64,000 nucleotides of DNA from Paenibacillus tuaregi (GTDB taxonomy: Bacteria > Bacillota > Bacilli > Paenibacillales > Paenibacillaceae). The position numbers were made by a program, and so were the translations under genes. Shown piece after piece: positions 26,320 through 35,252 of the stretch. Below the pieces are notes generated by a model. It did no database searches and was not told the DNA's origin. It saw nothing but the letters and a program-made list of their open reading frames with translations. The stretch is taken from the NCBI RefSeq assembly GCF_900086655.1, contig NZ_LT575476.1:4457203-4521202 (forward strand), read 5' to 3'. The stretch's first letter is position 1, and each line of letters begins with the position of its first letter.

Positions 26320-27840
26320 TTAATAACCATTCTTCTTGTTCGCCTGCATCATTTCAGCCATCTTAATCAGCTCGGCGAACTCTTCTTCCGTTACTGCCGC
26401 TTCCGCTTCAGGCAGGGTACTCTGAACAATAGGAATTTCCGGTTTCAGCTTGGCATTCCGGCTGTAAGATCTTGGGCGCACGCCTGACGCAGAGGCCGCA
26501 GACTCGTTCTTCACTTTAACCTTTGCCTGCTCCCGGATATATTGAACTGCCTTCTCATATGTATCCACCTGCTTCATCAACATATTAGAGGCAATAGCAT
26601 TGACAAAATTACGGTTGATCCGCTGCTCACCACCCGTAGTGAGAAGATTCATAAGATAGTGAATGAGCACATTAATGACTTCGCTTGGCAGTTTGTAATT
26701 CAAATCGATATTCTCGAAGATATCAAGCAGATTGTCAGGGACTGAACCCGGGAAGAACGTCTTAAGCAGCCTGGTATAAGGCTCATTTCTCAGCATCATA
26801 TTGTATTGATGAATGTCACACTTGGCGAGGAACTGCGGAGGCACTTCAACGTAGTACTCCATCTGAACCGCATGTTCAAGCGGAGGCTCTGCCGCTGCGG
26901 CAGAATCATGCTGCCTAAGTGAGATCACTTTGCCACCCTGAAGCTGACGCTCTTCCTTGCGCTTCTTCACCTGGCGGAAGGACAGGCTTGCCGCGTGCTC
27001 CAACTGCTCCTGCACGACAGTTCCATCCGGACCGAATACACCGTCTTCATCTAGGAGCCGGCACAGATCCTGAACGGAAAGCTCGTATTTATGGGCAATA
27101 TAGTTAATGGTACCCAGCTGCTCGACATTATAGCGCAGGGCTTCTACATAAGCCCGGTTAGCTGAATCTCTAGGGAATCGGAGAATAATGTCCGCATAAT
27201 TGAAGCTGTCTGTTTCGGCCAGCCGGATTCCAGGTTGTCTGGATATGGAGACCTCCGCAATAGCCTGCTCCAGCTCATAGTCAATCGAATGGGCATTTAA
27301 CTCGAATATTTCGTAAAAAGGCACCGAGATGTTCTCTTTGTTCATCGAACGTCCGGCAAGTTCATTGTGTTCACGGCTCCACAGCTGTTCCTGAAGGGAC
27401 AGCACGGCAAATTTGCCGATCTTGTCACGAAGCAGCAGGGTCAGATGCTGGGTCTTGAAGAACTCGGCAGGAGACAATGGGGCCTCCAGTTCATACTCAT
27501 ACAGATAGTCATCATTCTCAGGGAGATAAATCCGGCTCGTCTGCAGAAGTCCCACAGCTTCAAGCTTTGAGGCCATTTCGATCAGCAGCTTACGCCCCTT
27601 TTCGCTGGGTTCGAGGCCCAGGGTAAGGAACAAGCGGCGCTGCTGCTCTACAGGGGAATACCCGACTTTCTCAAGCGGCACCTGTTGGCAGAGCAGCTGA
27701 TAAAGAGAGACCGCCAGCGCGCCCACCATAGGCTGATAGACCTGGCTTAACATCACTCCGTCCACGGTGCCAAGACCGAAGTCGCGATATACGCAGTAGG
27801 AGTGATTCTCTGAGAAATGATGCAGGTTCGTAATGCGCAC
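26320..27840 (-). CDS. dnaB: Replication initiation and membrane attachment protein DnaB
   Basis: This 506-residue Bacillota-type DnaB is not the helicase; it works with DnaD and DnaI to load the helicase and links initiation to the membrane. The N-terminal DnaB_1/DnaD-like winged-helix region (VDGVMLSQVYQPMVGALAVS at the start) and the C-terminal DDBH2 domain (YTRLLKTFFPGSVPDNLLDI, then LPSEVINVLIHYLMNL and INRNFVNAIASNML) are visible. The C-terminal tail is Lys/Glu/Ala-rich. It is slightly longer than the Bacillus subtilis protein (472). It heads the dnaB-dnaI unit. Confidence 0.94.
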   Translation of the reverse strand: MRITNLHHFSENHSYCVYRDFGLGTVDGVMLSQVYQPMVGALAVSLYQLLCQQVPLEKVGYSPVEQQRRLFLTLGLEPSEKGRKLLIEMASKLEAVGLLQTSRIYLPENDDYLYEYELEAPLSPAEFFKTQHLTLLLRDKIGKFAVLSLQEQLWSREHNELAGRSMNKENISVPFYEIFELNAHSIDYELEQAIAEVSISRQPGIRLAETDSFNYADIILRFPRDSANRAYVEALRYNVEQLGTINYIAHKYELSVQDLCRLLDEDGVFGPDGTVVQEQLEHAASLSFRQVKKRKEERQLQGGKVISLRQHDSAAAAEPPLEHAVQMEYYVEVPPQFLAKCDIHQYNMMLRNEPYTRLLKTFFPGSVPDNLLDIFENIDLNYKLPSEVINVLIHYLMNLLTTGGEQRINRNFVNAIASNMLMKQVDTYEKAVQYIREQAKVKVKNESAASASGVRPRSYSRNAKLKPEIPIVQSTLPEAEAAVTEEEFAELIKMAEMMQANKKNGY

Positions 27841-27985
27841 GTACTATCGCTCCTTTCATGGCAAAATGTAGACTTCATCTATTCTATCATAAATCCCTCC
27901 GGCCGGAATCGTTAAAAGATTACAAAATTCGCCGAAATTGGCTGCTTAATAAAGCGTGAGAAATTCTTCCTCACTCTATTGGCTT

Positions 27986-29188
27986 TTATTCGGACTTGTG
28001 GAATAAACGGTAGGTTTCCTCTATGAAATTCTTCGAATAATTAAGAGGGAAATTGCGTACCCGTTCATAAGCTCTGGCAGACAGCTTAGCAGCTTCAGAC
28101 AGAAGGCCGCGCTTCGCAGAAAGCCGGGCCATGTAAGCATCGGCCGCATACAGGTTGGACCGATCCAGCGGGTGATAGGCTGTCTCAGGGATAACCACCC
28201 GTCCAAAGGCGTCCCAGGCTTCCTCATCATGACCGGTATTATAGTAGTAAATCCCAAGCTCCATCCAGTAATTGGCGCTTTTCTTCTGCTGAAGACCAGC
28301 AACCTTCTCGATAAGCTCCAAGGCCTGTGCATAACGGCCTTCCCGGTTATGAATCCGTGCTTCACTCATCTCAATGTAAGCTAGCGTTACCTTGTTGTCT
28401 GTGGCCTCCGCGTAGAGCTTCGCTTTCCTTCTATATTCGTTCGATTTCTCCTTATCGCCGCTCTCATAATAGTTATTGCCCAGCATTCGCAGGAAGTGCT
28501 CCGTCAAATAGTACACTTCCTGCTCTTTGGACAGGGTAAGAGCTGCCAGCATCACGTCCCTGCTCTCCTCGTTCATACCCAGTGCGGACAAAGAGACTGC
28601 TTCGGCGTAATACAGCTCAAGCTCGAACAACGTATCCTTTCCAATCTTCTTCTGTTCATATTCGCGCCGCACTTCCCGGATCAAATCCAGAGAAGAGCCA
28701 TATTTACCGTGGGAGAACAGATGCGCATAGTTCATATATTTTACTTTGGCACTTTCAACAAACAGCCCAAAGCGTTCATAGATGTCCACGGCCTTCCTGA
28801 TCGCCTCTTCCCCGCCACTATGAACTGTATGAAAACAGGCCTCTGCATAATACTCCATCATGCGGGCCACATCCAAAGTCATAGGCAGTTTGCCTTCAAG
28901 AAGGGGCTGCACCTTCCGGACAATCTCGGCGTATTCCTTATGTTTCATATCCGTCTCCAGCTCACGGACAAGCTCCGAAATCCCCTGCCCGTCATCTTCG
29001 CCAAGGAAATACCCCGCATCCTGGCCTAGCTGCTCGGCTAAATAGCGGAGCGTCCGCATGGACGGCATCGCCTTGCCGTTCTCAATTTGGCTCAGCATGC
29101 TCTTGGTCATATGCTCTCCCGCCAGTTCGGTCTGGGTCATGCCGAGCTGCTTGCGCAGGTGCTTGATACGTTCTCCAATTTTAGTCAT
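27986..29188 (-). CDS. XRE helix-turn-helix regulator with TPR repeats
   Basis: The product is about 400 residues. The N-terminal XRE-type HTH (KIGERIKHLRKQLGMTQTEL, then SMLSQIENGKAMPSMRTLRY) occupies residues 2-58. Helical tetratricopeptide repeats fill the rest, the architecture of Rap/PlcR/Rgg-like regulators that often respond to peptides. GAGGATG precedes the ATG at 29188. Other in-frame ATGs lie at 29197 and 29203. The gene diverges from the MFS exporter at 29365, and two near-identical palindromes in the shared 160 bases bracket the MFS promoter. This suggests direct repression of the exporter and itself. Peptide sensing is inference from architecture. Confidence 0.9.
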   Translation of the reverse strand: MTKIGERIKHLRKQLGMTQTELAGEHMTKSMLSQIENGKAMPSMRTLRYLAEQLGQDAGYFLGEDDGQGISELVRELETDMKHKEYAEIVRKVQPLLEGKLPMTLDVARMMEYYAEACFHTVHSGGEEAIRKAVDIYERFGLFVESAKVKYMNYAHLFSHGKYGSSLDLIREVRREYEQKKIGKDTLFELELYYAEAVSLSALGMNEESRDVMLAALTLSKEQEVYYLTEHFLRMLGNNYYESGDKEKSNEYRRKAKLYAEATDNKVTLAYIEMSEARIHNREGRYAQALELIEKVAGLQQKKSANYWMELGIYYYNTGHDEEAWDAFGRVVIPETAYHPLDRSNLYAADAYMARLSAKRGLLSEAAKLSARAYERVRNFPLNYSKNFIEETYRLFHKSE

Positions 29189-29268
29189 GCCGTTCATCCT
29201 CATCCTGATTTATAAATCCAAGTATATCTTAACCGGACAGGAAGGAAAAGAGACGACCTCAAAATAAA

Positions 29269-29287
29269 AGTTAAATAATATTTAACT
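29269..29287. promoter_or_regulatory. Palindromic operator 1 upstream of the MFS promoter
   Basis: AGTTAAATAATATTTAACT is a perfect 19-base palindrome ending six bases before the -35 box at 29294. Its half-site AGTTAAAT is repeated in operator 2. A likely target of the divergent XRE regulator. Confidence 0.6.
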
Positions 29288-29293
29288 AAGCTA

Positions 29294-29322
29294 TTGCAAG
29301 CAGGAAATTTATTGCATATACT
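29294..29322 (+). promoter_or_regulatory. Sigma-A promoter of the MFS exporter
   Basis: TTGCAA (29294-29299) and TATACT (29317-29322) are separated by exactly 17 bases. The box pair lies between the two palindromes. Confidence 0.7.
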
Positions 29323-29343
29323 AAGTTTAATTTTATTTAACTT
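29323..29343. promoter_or_regulatory. Palindromic operator 2 over the MFS transcription start
   Basis: The 21 bases form a dyad of AAGTTTAAT and ATTTAACTT around TTT, with one mismatch. It begins directly after the -10 box and shares the half-site of operator 1. A bound repressor here would block initiation. Confidence 0.55.
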
Positions 29344-29364
29344 TCAAGATGAGGTGAATAGTTC

Positions 29365-30717
29365 ATGGATCAGACTTCCAAAGTGCCGCGGGAGGATATT
29401 CGCAACATAACTCTCATGTTCTCAGGCAAGCTCTTCTCCCTTCTGGGCGCAAGCATGTATACGTTTATATGTGGATTGTATATTTTGAAGCTAACGGGTT
29501 CAGGCAGCCAATTCGCCATTACCCTGATCTGCGGCATGCTGCCGCGTATTATTCTCGGGCCTGTCGCTGGAGTTCTGGCTGACCGGCTTAACCGCCGCAG
29601 GTTAATTATCGGCTCGGATCTGGCTAGTGTTGCCGTCATGCTGCTGGGATTCTTCGCCGTAGCGGTCAACGGCCCGTCTGTGCCCTGGATTTACGCAACG
29701 CTGATCCTGTTGTCCGTATGCTCAAGCTTCTACAGCATTACCATCTCCTCTTCGCTGCTTATGCTGGTGGAAGAACGAAGCATACAGAAGGCCGGCTCCA
29801 TGAACCAGATGGCCACCTCCATCGGGAATATCCTCGGACCGGTTTGCGGAGGTTTCCTCTTCGCATTTGTCTCCTTGGATACCTTCATGCTGATGAATAC
29901 CGCGGGCTTATTCATTTCATCCTGCATGGGCTATGCCCTCAGGTTCCGCTCCGGCTCTCAAGCCGGCGGAGCCTCCGCACAACCAACAGATGACGCAAGA
30001 CCTTCGGGTTCTCTGGCATCCCAATTGGTTGGAAGCCTGGCTGGAGGCTTCGGCTATGTCAGAAAGCACGGATTCCTATGGTCGCTTCTGCTCATCTGCT
30101 TCTGGGTCAACTTCTTTGCCAGTGCAATTGGTGTAACGCTTCCCTACATTATGGTGCATTCCCTTGGTATGGAATCCAGGGAATATGGCGTTGTCGATGC
30201 CTCATTTGCGGCAGGCATGCTGGTCATGGCAGCCATCCTGTCCGTCCGCAAGAATACGGCCAATCCACTGTCTCCTCTGCTAAGAGGACTGATCCTGCTG
30301 TCGGTGCTCATCGCCGCCATGTCACTGCCCTATCTGCCTTACTTCGGCAAGAGTCTGGCCTATTTCTATTACATTGGTCTCATGATGCTTATCGGTGTAG
30401 TCATTATTTATATCAACATCCCTCTTCAGGTGTTGTTCCAGACCACTATTGCCCCGGAGTACCGGGGACGTGTATTTGGCATTATTGAGACGATGGCGGG
30501 CGCCATTGCTCCGCTCGGAACCATTTTATATGGCGTGCTGCTGGACTGGATTCCCGCATACTACCTTCCGGCAGTCTCAGGAATCTCCCTGCTTGCCGTT
30601 ACCTTGATCGGCAGCCGGAGCTTGCGGCTGGAATACAACACCTCCAGGGGGAAGCTTGCCACAGGCGCATTGAAGCCGGCTGCCGGATCATCCATACAGC
30701 CTGGAGGCTCTGTGTAA
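29365..30717 (+). CDS. MFS efflux transporter (macrolide-efflux-like)
   Basis: This 450-residue transporter has twelve hydrophobic segments. The N-terminal motif A region, GVLADRLNRRRLIIGSDLAS (residues 70-90), and the overall pattern match the MFS_3 group that includes Mef-type exporters of drugs. The start has GAGGTGA seven bases before the ATG. Two palindromes and a sigma-A promoter are seen directly upstream, and the XRE-TPR regulator is divergent, an arrangement typical of inducible exporters. The substrate is unknown; macrolide export is only a family resemblance. Confidence 0.9.
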   Translation: MDQTSKVPREDIRNITLMFSGKLFSLLGASMYTFICGLYILKLTGSGSQFAITLICGMLPRIILGPVAGVLADRLNRRRLIIGSDLASVAVMLLGFFAVAVNGPSVPWIYATLILLSVCSSFYSITISSSLLMLVEERSIQKAGSMNQMATSIGNILGPVCGGFLFAFVSLDTFMLMNTAGLFISSCMGYALRFRSGSQAGGASAQPTDDARPSGSLASQLVGSLAGGFGYVRKHGFLWSLLLICFWVNFFASAIGVTLPYIMVHSLGMESREYGVVDASFAAGMLVMAAILSVRKNTANPLSPLLRGLILLSVLIAAMSLPYLPYFGKSLAYFYYIGLMMLIGVVIIYINIPLQVLFQTTIAPEYRGRVFGIIETMAGAIAPLGTILYGVLLDWIPAYYLPAVSGISLLAVTLIGSRSLRLEYNTSRGKLATGALKPAAGSSIQPGGSV

Positions 30718-30732
30718 CAGGGAGCAGAAAAA

Positions 30733-30780
30733 GAACCTTCTATACCAATAAGCTATATAAGCTTATCGCATGGAAGGTTC
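30733..30780 (+). terminator. Terminator after the MFS exporter
   Basis: GAACCTTC pairs with GAAGGTTC, with further imperfect pairing of an inner ATAAGC/GCTTAT stem. TAATCCTTTTT follows. It starts 16 bases after the stop. Confidence 0.75.
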
Positions 30781-30857
30781 TAATCCTTTTTGGCTACCTT
30801 ATATTTATTCTTATCTTTTCAGCCTGCCGTTTCATCCTCCGATAAGAATACAAAGAA

Positions 30858-30915
30858 GGAGCCGTCCCAGAAGACGGCCCCTTCTTTTTGTTTGGAGTTC
30901 GATTTGTGTTCGAAA
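30858..30915. repeat. Dispersed 58-bp repeat, copy 1
   Basis: This stretch aligns without gaps to 43714-43771 with 46 of 58 bases identical. The identical core is CAGAAGACGG and a shared GGAGTTCG. Its first 30 bases also form a hairpin with T5 that can end transcription of the small gene at 30933 or the MFS gene. It is likely a relic of a repeat or IS end rather than a conserved gene. Confidence 0.6.
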
Positions 30916-30932
30916 CTCTTGTTAACATAGAG

Positions 30933-31232
30933 TTAGAACATTTTGTAACCGCCCAAACGAAGCTTCTGAATGGTCCAACCGCTTAATATGGCTCCAGCAA
31001 GCCCCGCTACAGCGGTCAAATAATCAACCAGATGGAATGACTGCAAATAAACGCCCAGACTCTGGGTATGATCCCATAGTGAATACACCACGATAGGTAA
31101 AATCACGATGATAAAGATGTAACTTGGAAACCAGGTTGTCTTCATCAGCATATTTAAAATAAATCCGATCCCGAACATCATCACAAAAAACAGAACCATC
31201 AGTATAAATACAACAATAAACCCAAGACCCAT
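30933..31232 (-). CDS. yuiB: YuiB-like small membrane protein
   Basis: This roughly 99-residue protein has three hydrophobic segments. MGLGFIVVFILMVLFFVMMF is followed by GIGFILNMLMKTTWFPSYIF, which matches the YuiB family of Bacillus, always of unknown function. The ATG at 31232 is chosen over an in-frame GTG at 31262. The nearest SD-like GAGGGG is 13 bases upstream, so the start is not certain. In Bacillus, yuiB lies in the same neighbourhood as yumB, yumC and Fe-S genes, as here. A large hairpin with T7 lies just upstream on the same strand (31282-31340). Confidence 0.82.
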   Translation of the reverse strand: MGLGFIVVFILMVLFFVMMFGIGFILNMLMKTTWFPSYIFIIVILPIVVYSLWDHTQSLGVYLQSFHLVDYLTAVAGLAGAILSGWTIQKLRLGGYKMF

Positions 31233-31281
31233 GACTCTATCTTTGCTCCCCTCTATCAACACTGCTTAATGCCAGTTTACT

Positions 31282-31340
31282 AAAAAAAGGCGGGGTAGGC
31301 AATGAAGTTTATGAACACTTCATGAAGCCATTTGCCCGCC
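31282..31340 (-). promoter_or_regulatory. Hairpin with T7 run upstream of yuiB
   Basis: On the minus strand GGCGGG (31335-31340) pairs with CCCGCC (31289-31294). ATGAAGT (31317-31323) pairs with ACTTCAT (31302-31308), and seven T residues follow. It is terminator-shaped but has no upstream gene on that strand, since hemQ diverges. It could be a leader attenuator of yuiB or a two-way operator of hemQ. The pairing is seen; the role is inference. Confidence 0.4.
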
Positions 31341-31392
31341 CTGCTTCTCTAGGCTACAATGAACAATAGAGCTTAATTATAGGAGTGATAAA

Positions 31393-32139
31393 ATGAACGA
31401 AGCAGCTTTAACATTAGAAGGATGGTATGCGCTTCATGATTTCCGTTCTATAGATTGGACAGCCTGGAAAGCGGCCGACGATGAAGAGCGCGCCGTAGCA
31501 CTGGATGAGCTGAGTGTATTTCTACAAGAGTGGAAAGGAACTGAAGAAGCCGGCACAGGAAGCACAGCCGCATATTCCATTGTTGGACAGAAAGCAGATT
31601 TCGTCATTATGTACCTTCGTGAAACGCTCGATGAGCTGGGTCAGATCGAAGCGGCTTTTAATAAGACGGCTTTTGCGGAGTATACCACCAAGGCCTATTC
31701 TTATGTCAGTGTGGTGGAGCTTAGCAACTACTTGGCATCCGGTGACGGTGATCCGAAGCAGAAACCGGAAATTATTGCACGGCTTCAACCGGCTCTGCCG
31801 AAGTCAAAGCATATCTGCTTCTATCCGATGAACAAGAAGCGGGAGCTGTCCGACAACTGGTACATGCTCTCGATGGAGGAGCGCCGGGCTATGATGCGCA
31901 GCCACGGTCTAATTGGCCGCAGCTACGCGGGCAAGGTTAAACAGATTATTACCGGCTCCGTAGGCTTCGATGACTGGGAATGGGGCGTAACCTTGTTCGC
32001 CGACGATCCGCTTCAGTTCAAGAAGCTGGTCTATGAAATGCGTTTTGATGAAGTCAGCGCACGCTTCGGTGAATTCGGCAGCTTCTATGTCGGCAACCTT
32101 CTGACCGAAGAGCTGTTTGCCGAAATGCTCAAATTATAA
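31393..32139 (+). CDS. hemQ: Coproheme decarboxylase HemQ
   Basis: This 248-residue protein of the chlorite-dismutase-like fold performs the last step of the coproporphyrin-dependent haem pathway of Gram-positive bacteria, decarboxylating coproheme III to haem b with peroxide. Seen elements are the catalytic Tyr in FYPMNKKR (about 144), and [17 protein letters not shown] with the proximal His (about 173). [11 protein letters not shown] and the C-terminal [10 protein letters not shown] motif follow. The start has AGGAGTGAT before the ATG. It diverges from yuiB, and a perfect 19-bp terminator follows at 32254. Confidence 0.95.
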   Translation: MNEAALTLEGWYALHDFRSIDWTAWKAADDEERAVALDELSVFLQEWKGTEEAGTGSTAAYSIVGQKADFVIMYLRETLDELGQIEAAFNKTAFAEYTTKAYSYVSVVELSNYLASGDGDPKQKPEIIARLQPALPKSKHICFYPMNKKRELSDNWYMLSMEERRAMMRSHGLIGRSYAGKVKQIITGSVGFDDWEWGVTLFADDPLQFKKLVYEMRFDEVSARFGEFGSFYVGNLLTEELFAEMLKL

Positions 32140-32253
32140 TTTTATATAAAATGAACTTATGCCGGTTACCCTTATGGGACGCTGCGATGCCGAGATCGGT
32201 TATTTTTTAAAGTTCGTTTTAGATAGAGCCCCTTTAGAGCAGGCGCTTATGCA

Positions 32254-32300
32254 AACAAGGGTGCCGCCCGGCAGTTACACAGCCGGGCGGCACCCTTGTT
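32254..32300. terminator. 19-bp perfect bidirectional terminator
   Basis: The 19-base arms (32254-32272 and 32282-32300), core GGGTGCCGCCCGGC, are perfectly complementary with a nine-base loop. Terminal AACA/TGTT runs serve hemQ on the plus strand and the 84-residue gene on the minus strand. Confidence 0.85.
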
Positions 32301-32320
32301 TAATTTACAAAAATGAACTG

Positions 32321-32575
32321 TCAATCCTCGTCTTCCTGCTGCAGCCGCTTGATCGATTCCAAGAACTCCGCTGTTGCCCGGTCACGGTCACGGCTCTTCT
32401 CCTTCAGCCGCTCGATTGCCGGAAGAATCAGAATATCAATTTCCTTCTGCACATGATAAGACAAATCATATCGTTGCTGGCTCTCCAGGAACGAGCCCAC
32501 TTCAATCAGTCCGTTATAGCGGTCAAGCTCATCCCGGGTAAGCAGCCCGCGTACCTGCACACTGCAGTGCCTCAT
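32321..32575 (-). CDS. Hypothetical 84-residue helical protein, coupled to NDH-2
   Basis: The product is 84 residues, largely helical and charged, with no membrane segment and no recognised domain (MRHCSVQVRGLLTRDELDRY at the start, acidic QQEDED end). The ATG sits one base after the NDH-2 TAA stop (TAAGATG), so translation is coupled. It ends at the shared 19-bp terminator. A role with the flavoprotein above it is suggested only by this coupling. Confidence 0.7.
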   Translation of the reverse strand: MRHCSVQVRGLLTRDELDRYNGLIEVGSFLESQQRYDLSYHVQKEIDILILPAIERLKEKSRDRDRATAEFLESIKRLQQEDED

Positions 32576-32576
32576 C

Positions 32577-33770
32577 TTACAGGAACCGTCCTTTTCTTAG
32601 AACTAGCGGAATTCCACCGATAATGAACAGATATCGCATATCCACCAGCTTTTTCAGCTGGGCCGCAGTCCATCCTTTATATTTCTTGGTGCCAACGGTT
32701 GCGATCGCCTCCCCTTTGCCGAGGGACGCCACTGTTCCTTTGTTGCTGAACACAAACTTCTTAGGCTGCTGATTCCGAATGGAAGCCACAACATTATGGG
32801 CGCATACGACACCCTGCTGCATGGCAATTTGAGCGGTAGGCGGATAGGGTCTACCCTCAGGATTGAACATCAGCGAGTTATCCCCAATAATGAACACATG
32901 CTCATGGCCCGGCGCCCGGAGATATTCGTCCACCTTCACGCGGCCGCGCATAGTCTCAAATCCCGCCGCATCGACAAGACGGTTTCCACGGATTCCTCCG
33001 GTCCATACCACGGTAGCCGCTTTAATCTCCTCATCCGTAGCCAAAGTGACTCCCTTTGCCGTGCATTCCTTAATGGCCACCCCGATCTTGAAGGTAACTC
33101 CCTTCTTCCGCAGGACCTCCATAGCATATTCCACCAGCTCCGGATCAAACCCCGGAAGCACCGTTGGTGCTGCTTCAACATTGTAGATATGCACCAGGGA
33201 CGGGTCCACATCATACTCCTTGCACAGTCCAGGAATCCTGTCGGCAAGCTCAGCCACAAATTCAATTCCGCTGAAGCCCGCACCACCGACAACGAAGTTA
33301 AGCCGGTCTTTGCGGTTCTCATCCATCTTATAACGGGCGAACTGATACTCGATATGCTGGCGGATCAGCCGGACAGAGTTGATGCTGCGAATAGTCAAGG
33401 CGTGCTCCGCAAGTCCCGGAATACCGAACGATTCCGGCTCGCCGCCAAGCGCAATAATTAAGTAATCGTACGATAACGTCCCGTCTTCCAGTATGACTTT
33501 TTTATCATACAAACGGATTTCCTGTACATTAGACTTAACTAGATCTATCTTAAACTCATCAATCAGCTTGGAAATCTGCACACGGGTATGATCAATGGAA
33601 TCCGTACCCGCTGCTGGCATGTGCAGATGCGTGGTGAAGTAATGATAATCATGGCGATTAACCAGGGTTACATCGGCCTCGTTGTAATTCAGTTCCTTCT
33701 GCAGTTTCTGAGCGGTGAGTATCCCGCCGTATCCAGCACCCAGAACAACAATTTTAGGTATGGAACTCAT
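32577..33770 (-). CDS. Type II NADH dehydrogenase (NDH-2), YumB/Ndh-like
   Basis: This 397-residue FAD oxidoreductase of the NDH-2 family passes electrons from NADH to menaquinone without proton pumping. The first Rossmann motif is KIVVLGAGYGGILTAQKL and the second is FVVGGAGFSGIEFVAELA (about 160). The quinone-linked FAD motif is EHVFIIGDNSLMF then PYPPTAQIAMQQG (about 300-330). Hydrophobic/basic C-terminal residues fit membrane attachment. AAGGAGAACATAGAG precedes the ATG at 33770. It diverges from yumC and is coupled to the 84-residue gene. Confidence 0.9.
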   Translation of the reverse strand: MSSIPKIVVLGAGYGGILTAQKLQKELNYNEADVTLVNRHDYHYFTTHLHMPAAGTDSIDHTRVQISKLIDEFKIDLVKSNVQEIRLYDKKVILEDGTLSYDYLIIALGGEPESFGIPGLAEHALTIRSINSVRLIRQHIEYQFARYKMDENRKDRLNFVVGGAGFSGIEFVAELADRIPGLCKEYDVDPSLVHIYNVEAAPTVLPGFDPELVEYAMEVLRKKGVTFKIGVAIKECTAKGVTLATDEEIKAATVVWTGGIRGNRLVDAAGFETMRGRVKVDEYLRAPGHEHVFIIGDNSLMFNPEGRPYPPTAQIAMQQGVVCAHNVVASIRNQQPKKFVFSNKGTVASLGKGEAIATVGTKKYKGWTAAQLKKLVDMRYLFIIGGIPLVLRKGRFL

Positions 33771-33963
33771 CTCTATGTTCTCCTTCCAGACTGCTTCGCT
33801 CTATATTTGTTTAAATCGCCAAAATTATTTGTGAAATTATACACTTAAATTTTTAGGGTATTGCCGCTCTATTATGAACATCTTAATAATGACCATGTCA
33901 AATTAGGTTGTTCCTCTCAAAAAACCGGCCAAATTTCACCTGATTTTGTCCTGATTTCCTTGA

Positions 33964-34013
33964 TTTAAAGCCTTTTTAAGCTTTTAGCTCTTTTGAATGA
34001 TAAAGGCTTTAAA
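33964..34013. repeat. 12-bp inverted repeat between NDH-2 and yumC
   Basis: TTTAAAGCCTTT (33964-33975) and AAAGGCTTTAAA (34002-34013) are perfect inverted repeats 26 bases apart. They lie in an AT-rich 400-base region (33771-34173) with no gene, 90 bases upstream of the yumC promoter. It may be a shared operator, or a hairpin in the NDH-2 leader. Confidence 0.4.
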
Positions 34014-34100
34014 CTAAAAGATCAAGTCTTAATTTCAAGGTCAAATGGACAAATCAAAGACACATTTTCAGTGTATTTTTCTGAGTGATTTCAGAAAGAT

Positions 34101-34128
34101 TTGCAAGAAATGAAAGCAGGCTTATAAT
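34101..34128 (+). promoter_or_regulatory. Likely sigma-A promoter of yumC
   Basis: TTGCAA (34101-34106) and TATAAT (34123-34128) are 16 bases apart, 46 bases before the start at 34174. Confidence 0.6.
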
Positions 34129-34173
34129 TAAATAGGATTGATTTGTGTTTATCATTTTGGAGGTGTTTGTTTC

Positions 34174-35175
34174 ATGTCAGGCCAAAATCAAGGCAGCGAA
34201 TTCACGGACTTACTTATTATCGGGGGCGGACCTGCCGGAATGTTTGCTGCTTTTTATGGCGGTATGCGCCAAGCTTCCGTGAAGTTAATTGAAAGTATGC
34301 CTCAGCTGGGCGGGCAGCTTGCCGCGCTCTATCCTGAGAAATATATTTATGACGTTGCGGGTTTTCCCAAGGTGACTGCCCAGGAGCTCGTTAACAATCT
34401 GAATGAACAAATCCGGCGCTTTAATCCGGATATCCGTCTGGAAGAAAAGGTGCTTGATGTCGAAAAGCAAGATGAGCGCCATTTCATCGTAACCACGGAC
34501 AAAGGTGTTCATCACGCCCATTCCGTCATCATCACAGCCGGAGTTGGCGCATTTGAGCCCCGCCGTCTGGAGCTTGAAGAAGCCGCACGCTTCGAAGGTC
34601 AGAATCTGCACTATTTTGTCAGTGACCTGAGCAAATTTGCGGGCCGGAAAGTTCTGATCAGCGGCGGCGGAGACTCAGCCGTAGACTGGGCTCTTATGCT
34701 TGAGCCTATCGCTGAACGGGTGACCCTGATTCACCGCCGGGACAAATTCCGGGCTCATGAGCACAGCGTGGAGAACCTGATGGCTTCCAGCGTTCAGGTC
34801 ATCACGCCTACAGAAATTACTTCCCTGCATGGTGACGAACAGATTGAACGTGTAGTTCTCGCCCATACTAAAACGGGCGAAACCCAAGAAATCGAAATTG
34901 ATGATGTGATCGTCAATTTTGGATTTATTTCTTCCCTGGGCCCGATCTCCGAATGGGGCATCGAGATCGACAACAATTCCATTGTCGTCGACTCCCGAAT
35001 GGAAACATCAGTACCAGGAATTTTTGCGGCCGGAGATATTACCACATATCCCGGCAAGCTTAAGCTGATTGCGGTTGGCTTCGGCGAGGCTCCTACCGCC
35101 GTCAATAATGCCAAGGTATATGTAGACCCATCTGCTAAATTGTCACCGGGACACAGCAGCAACCTTAAGCTGTAA
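34174..35175 (+). CDS. yumC: Ferredoxin/flavodoxin-NADP+ reductase, YumC type
   Basis: This 333-residue thioredoxin-reductase-like flavoprotein lacks the redox CxxC, which identifies the YumC/FNR2 group. The FAD motif is [19 protein letters not shown], with [20 protein letters not shown] typical of the family. The NADP+ motif is [17 protein letters not shown] with the [10 protein letters not shown] arginines, and the C-terminal motif is [20 protein letters not shown]. It moves electrons between NADPH and ferredoxin or flavodoxin. GGAGGTG lies before the ATG at 34174. A small zinc-ribbon gene follows. Confidence 0.95.
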   Translation: MSGQNQGSEFTDLLIIGGGPAGMFAAFYGGMRQASVKLIESMPQLGGQLAALYPEKYIYDVAGFPKVTAQELVNNLNEQIRRFNPDIRLEEKVLDVEKQDERHFIVTTDKGVHHAHSVIITAGVGAFEPRRLELEEAARFEGQNLHYFVSDLSKFAGRKVLISGGGDSAVDWALMLEPIAERVTLIHRRDKFRAHEHSVENLMASSVQVITPTEITSLHGDEQIERVVLAHTKTGETQEIEIDDVIVNFGFISSLGPISEWGIEIDNNSIVVDSRMETSVPGIFAAGDITTYPGKLKLIAVGFGEAPTAVNNAKVYVDPSAKLSPGHSSNLKL

Positions 35176-35201
35176 GTAAATACACATGATCTGACACAAT
35201 G

Positions 35202-35252
35202 AAGGGTATCTTAACTTCTGGAGACAACTGTCCCTGAAGGAGAGATACCCTT
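35202..35252 (+). promoter_or_regulatory. Hairpin spanning the ribosome site of the zinc-ribbon gene
   Basis: AAGGGTATCT (35202-35211) pairs perfectly with AGATACCCTT (35243-35252). The loop carries the AAGGAG of the downstream gene, and the TTG start overlaps the end of the 3' arm. It may act as the yumC terminator and also limit translation. The pairing is seen; the role is inferred. Confidence 0.45.
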
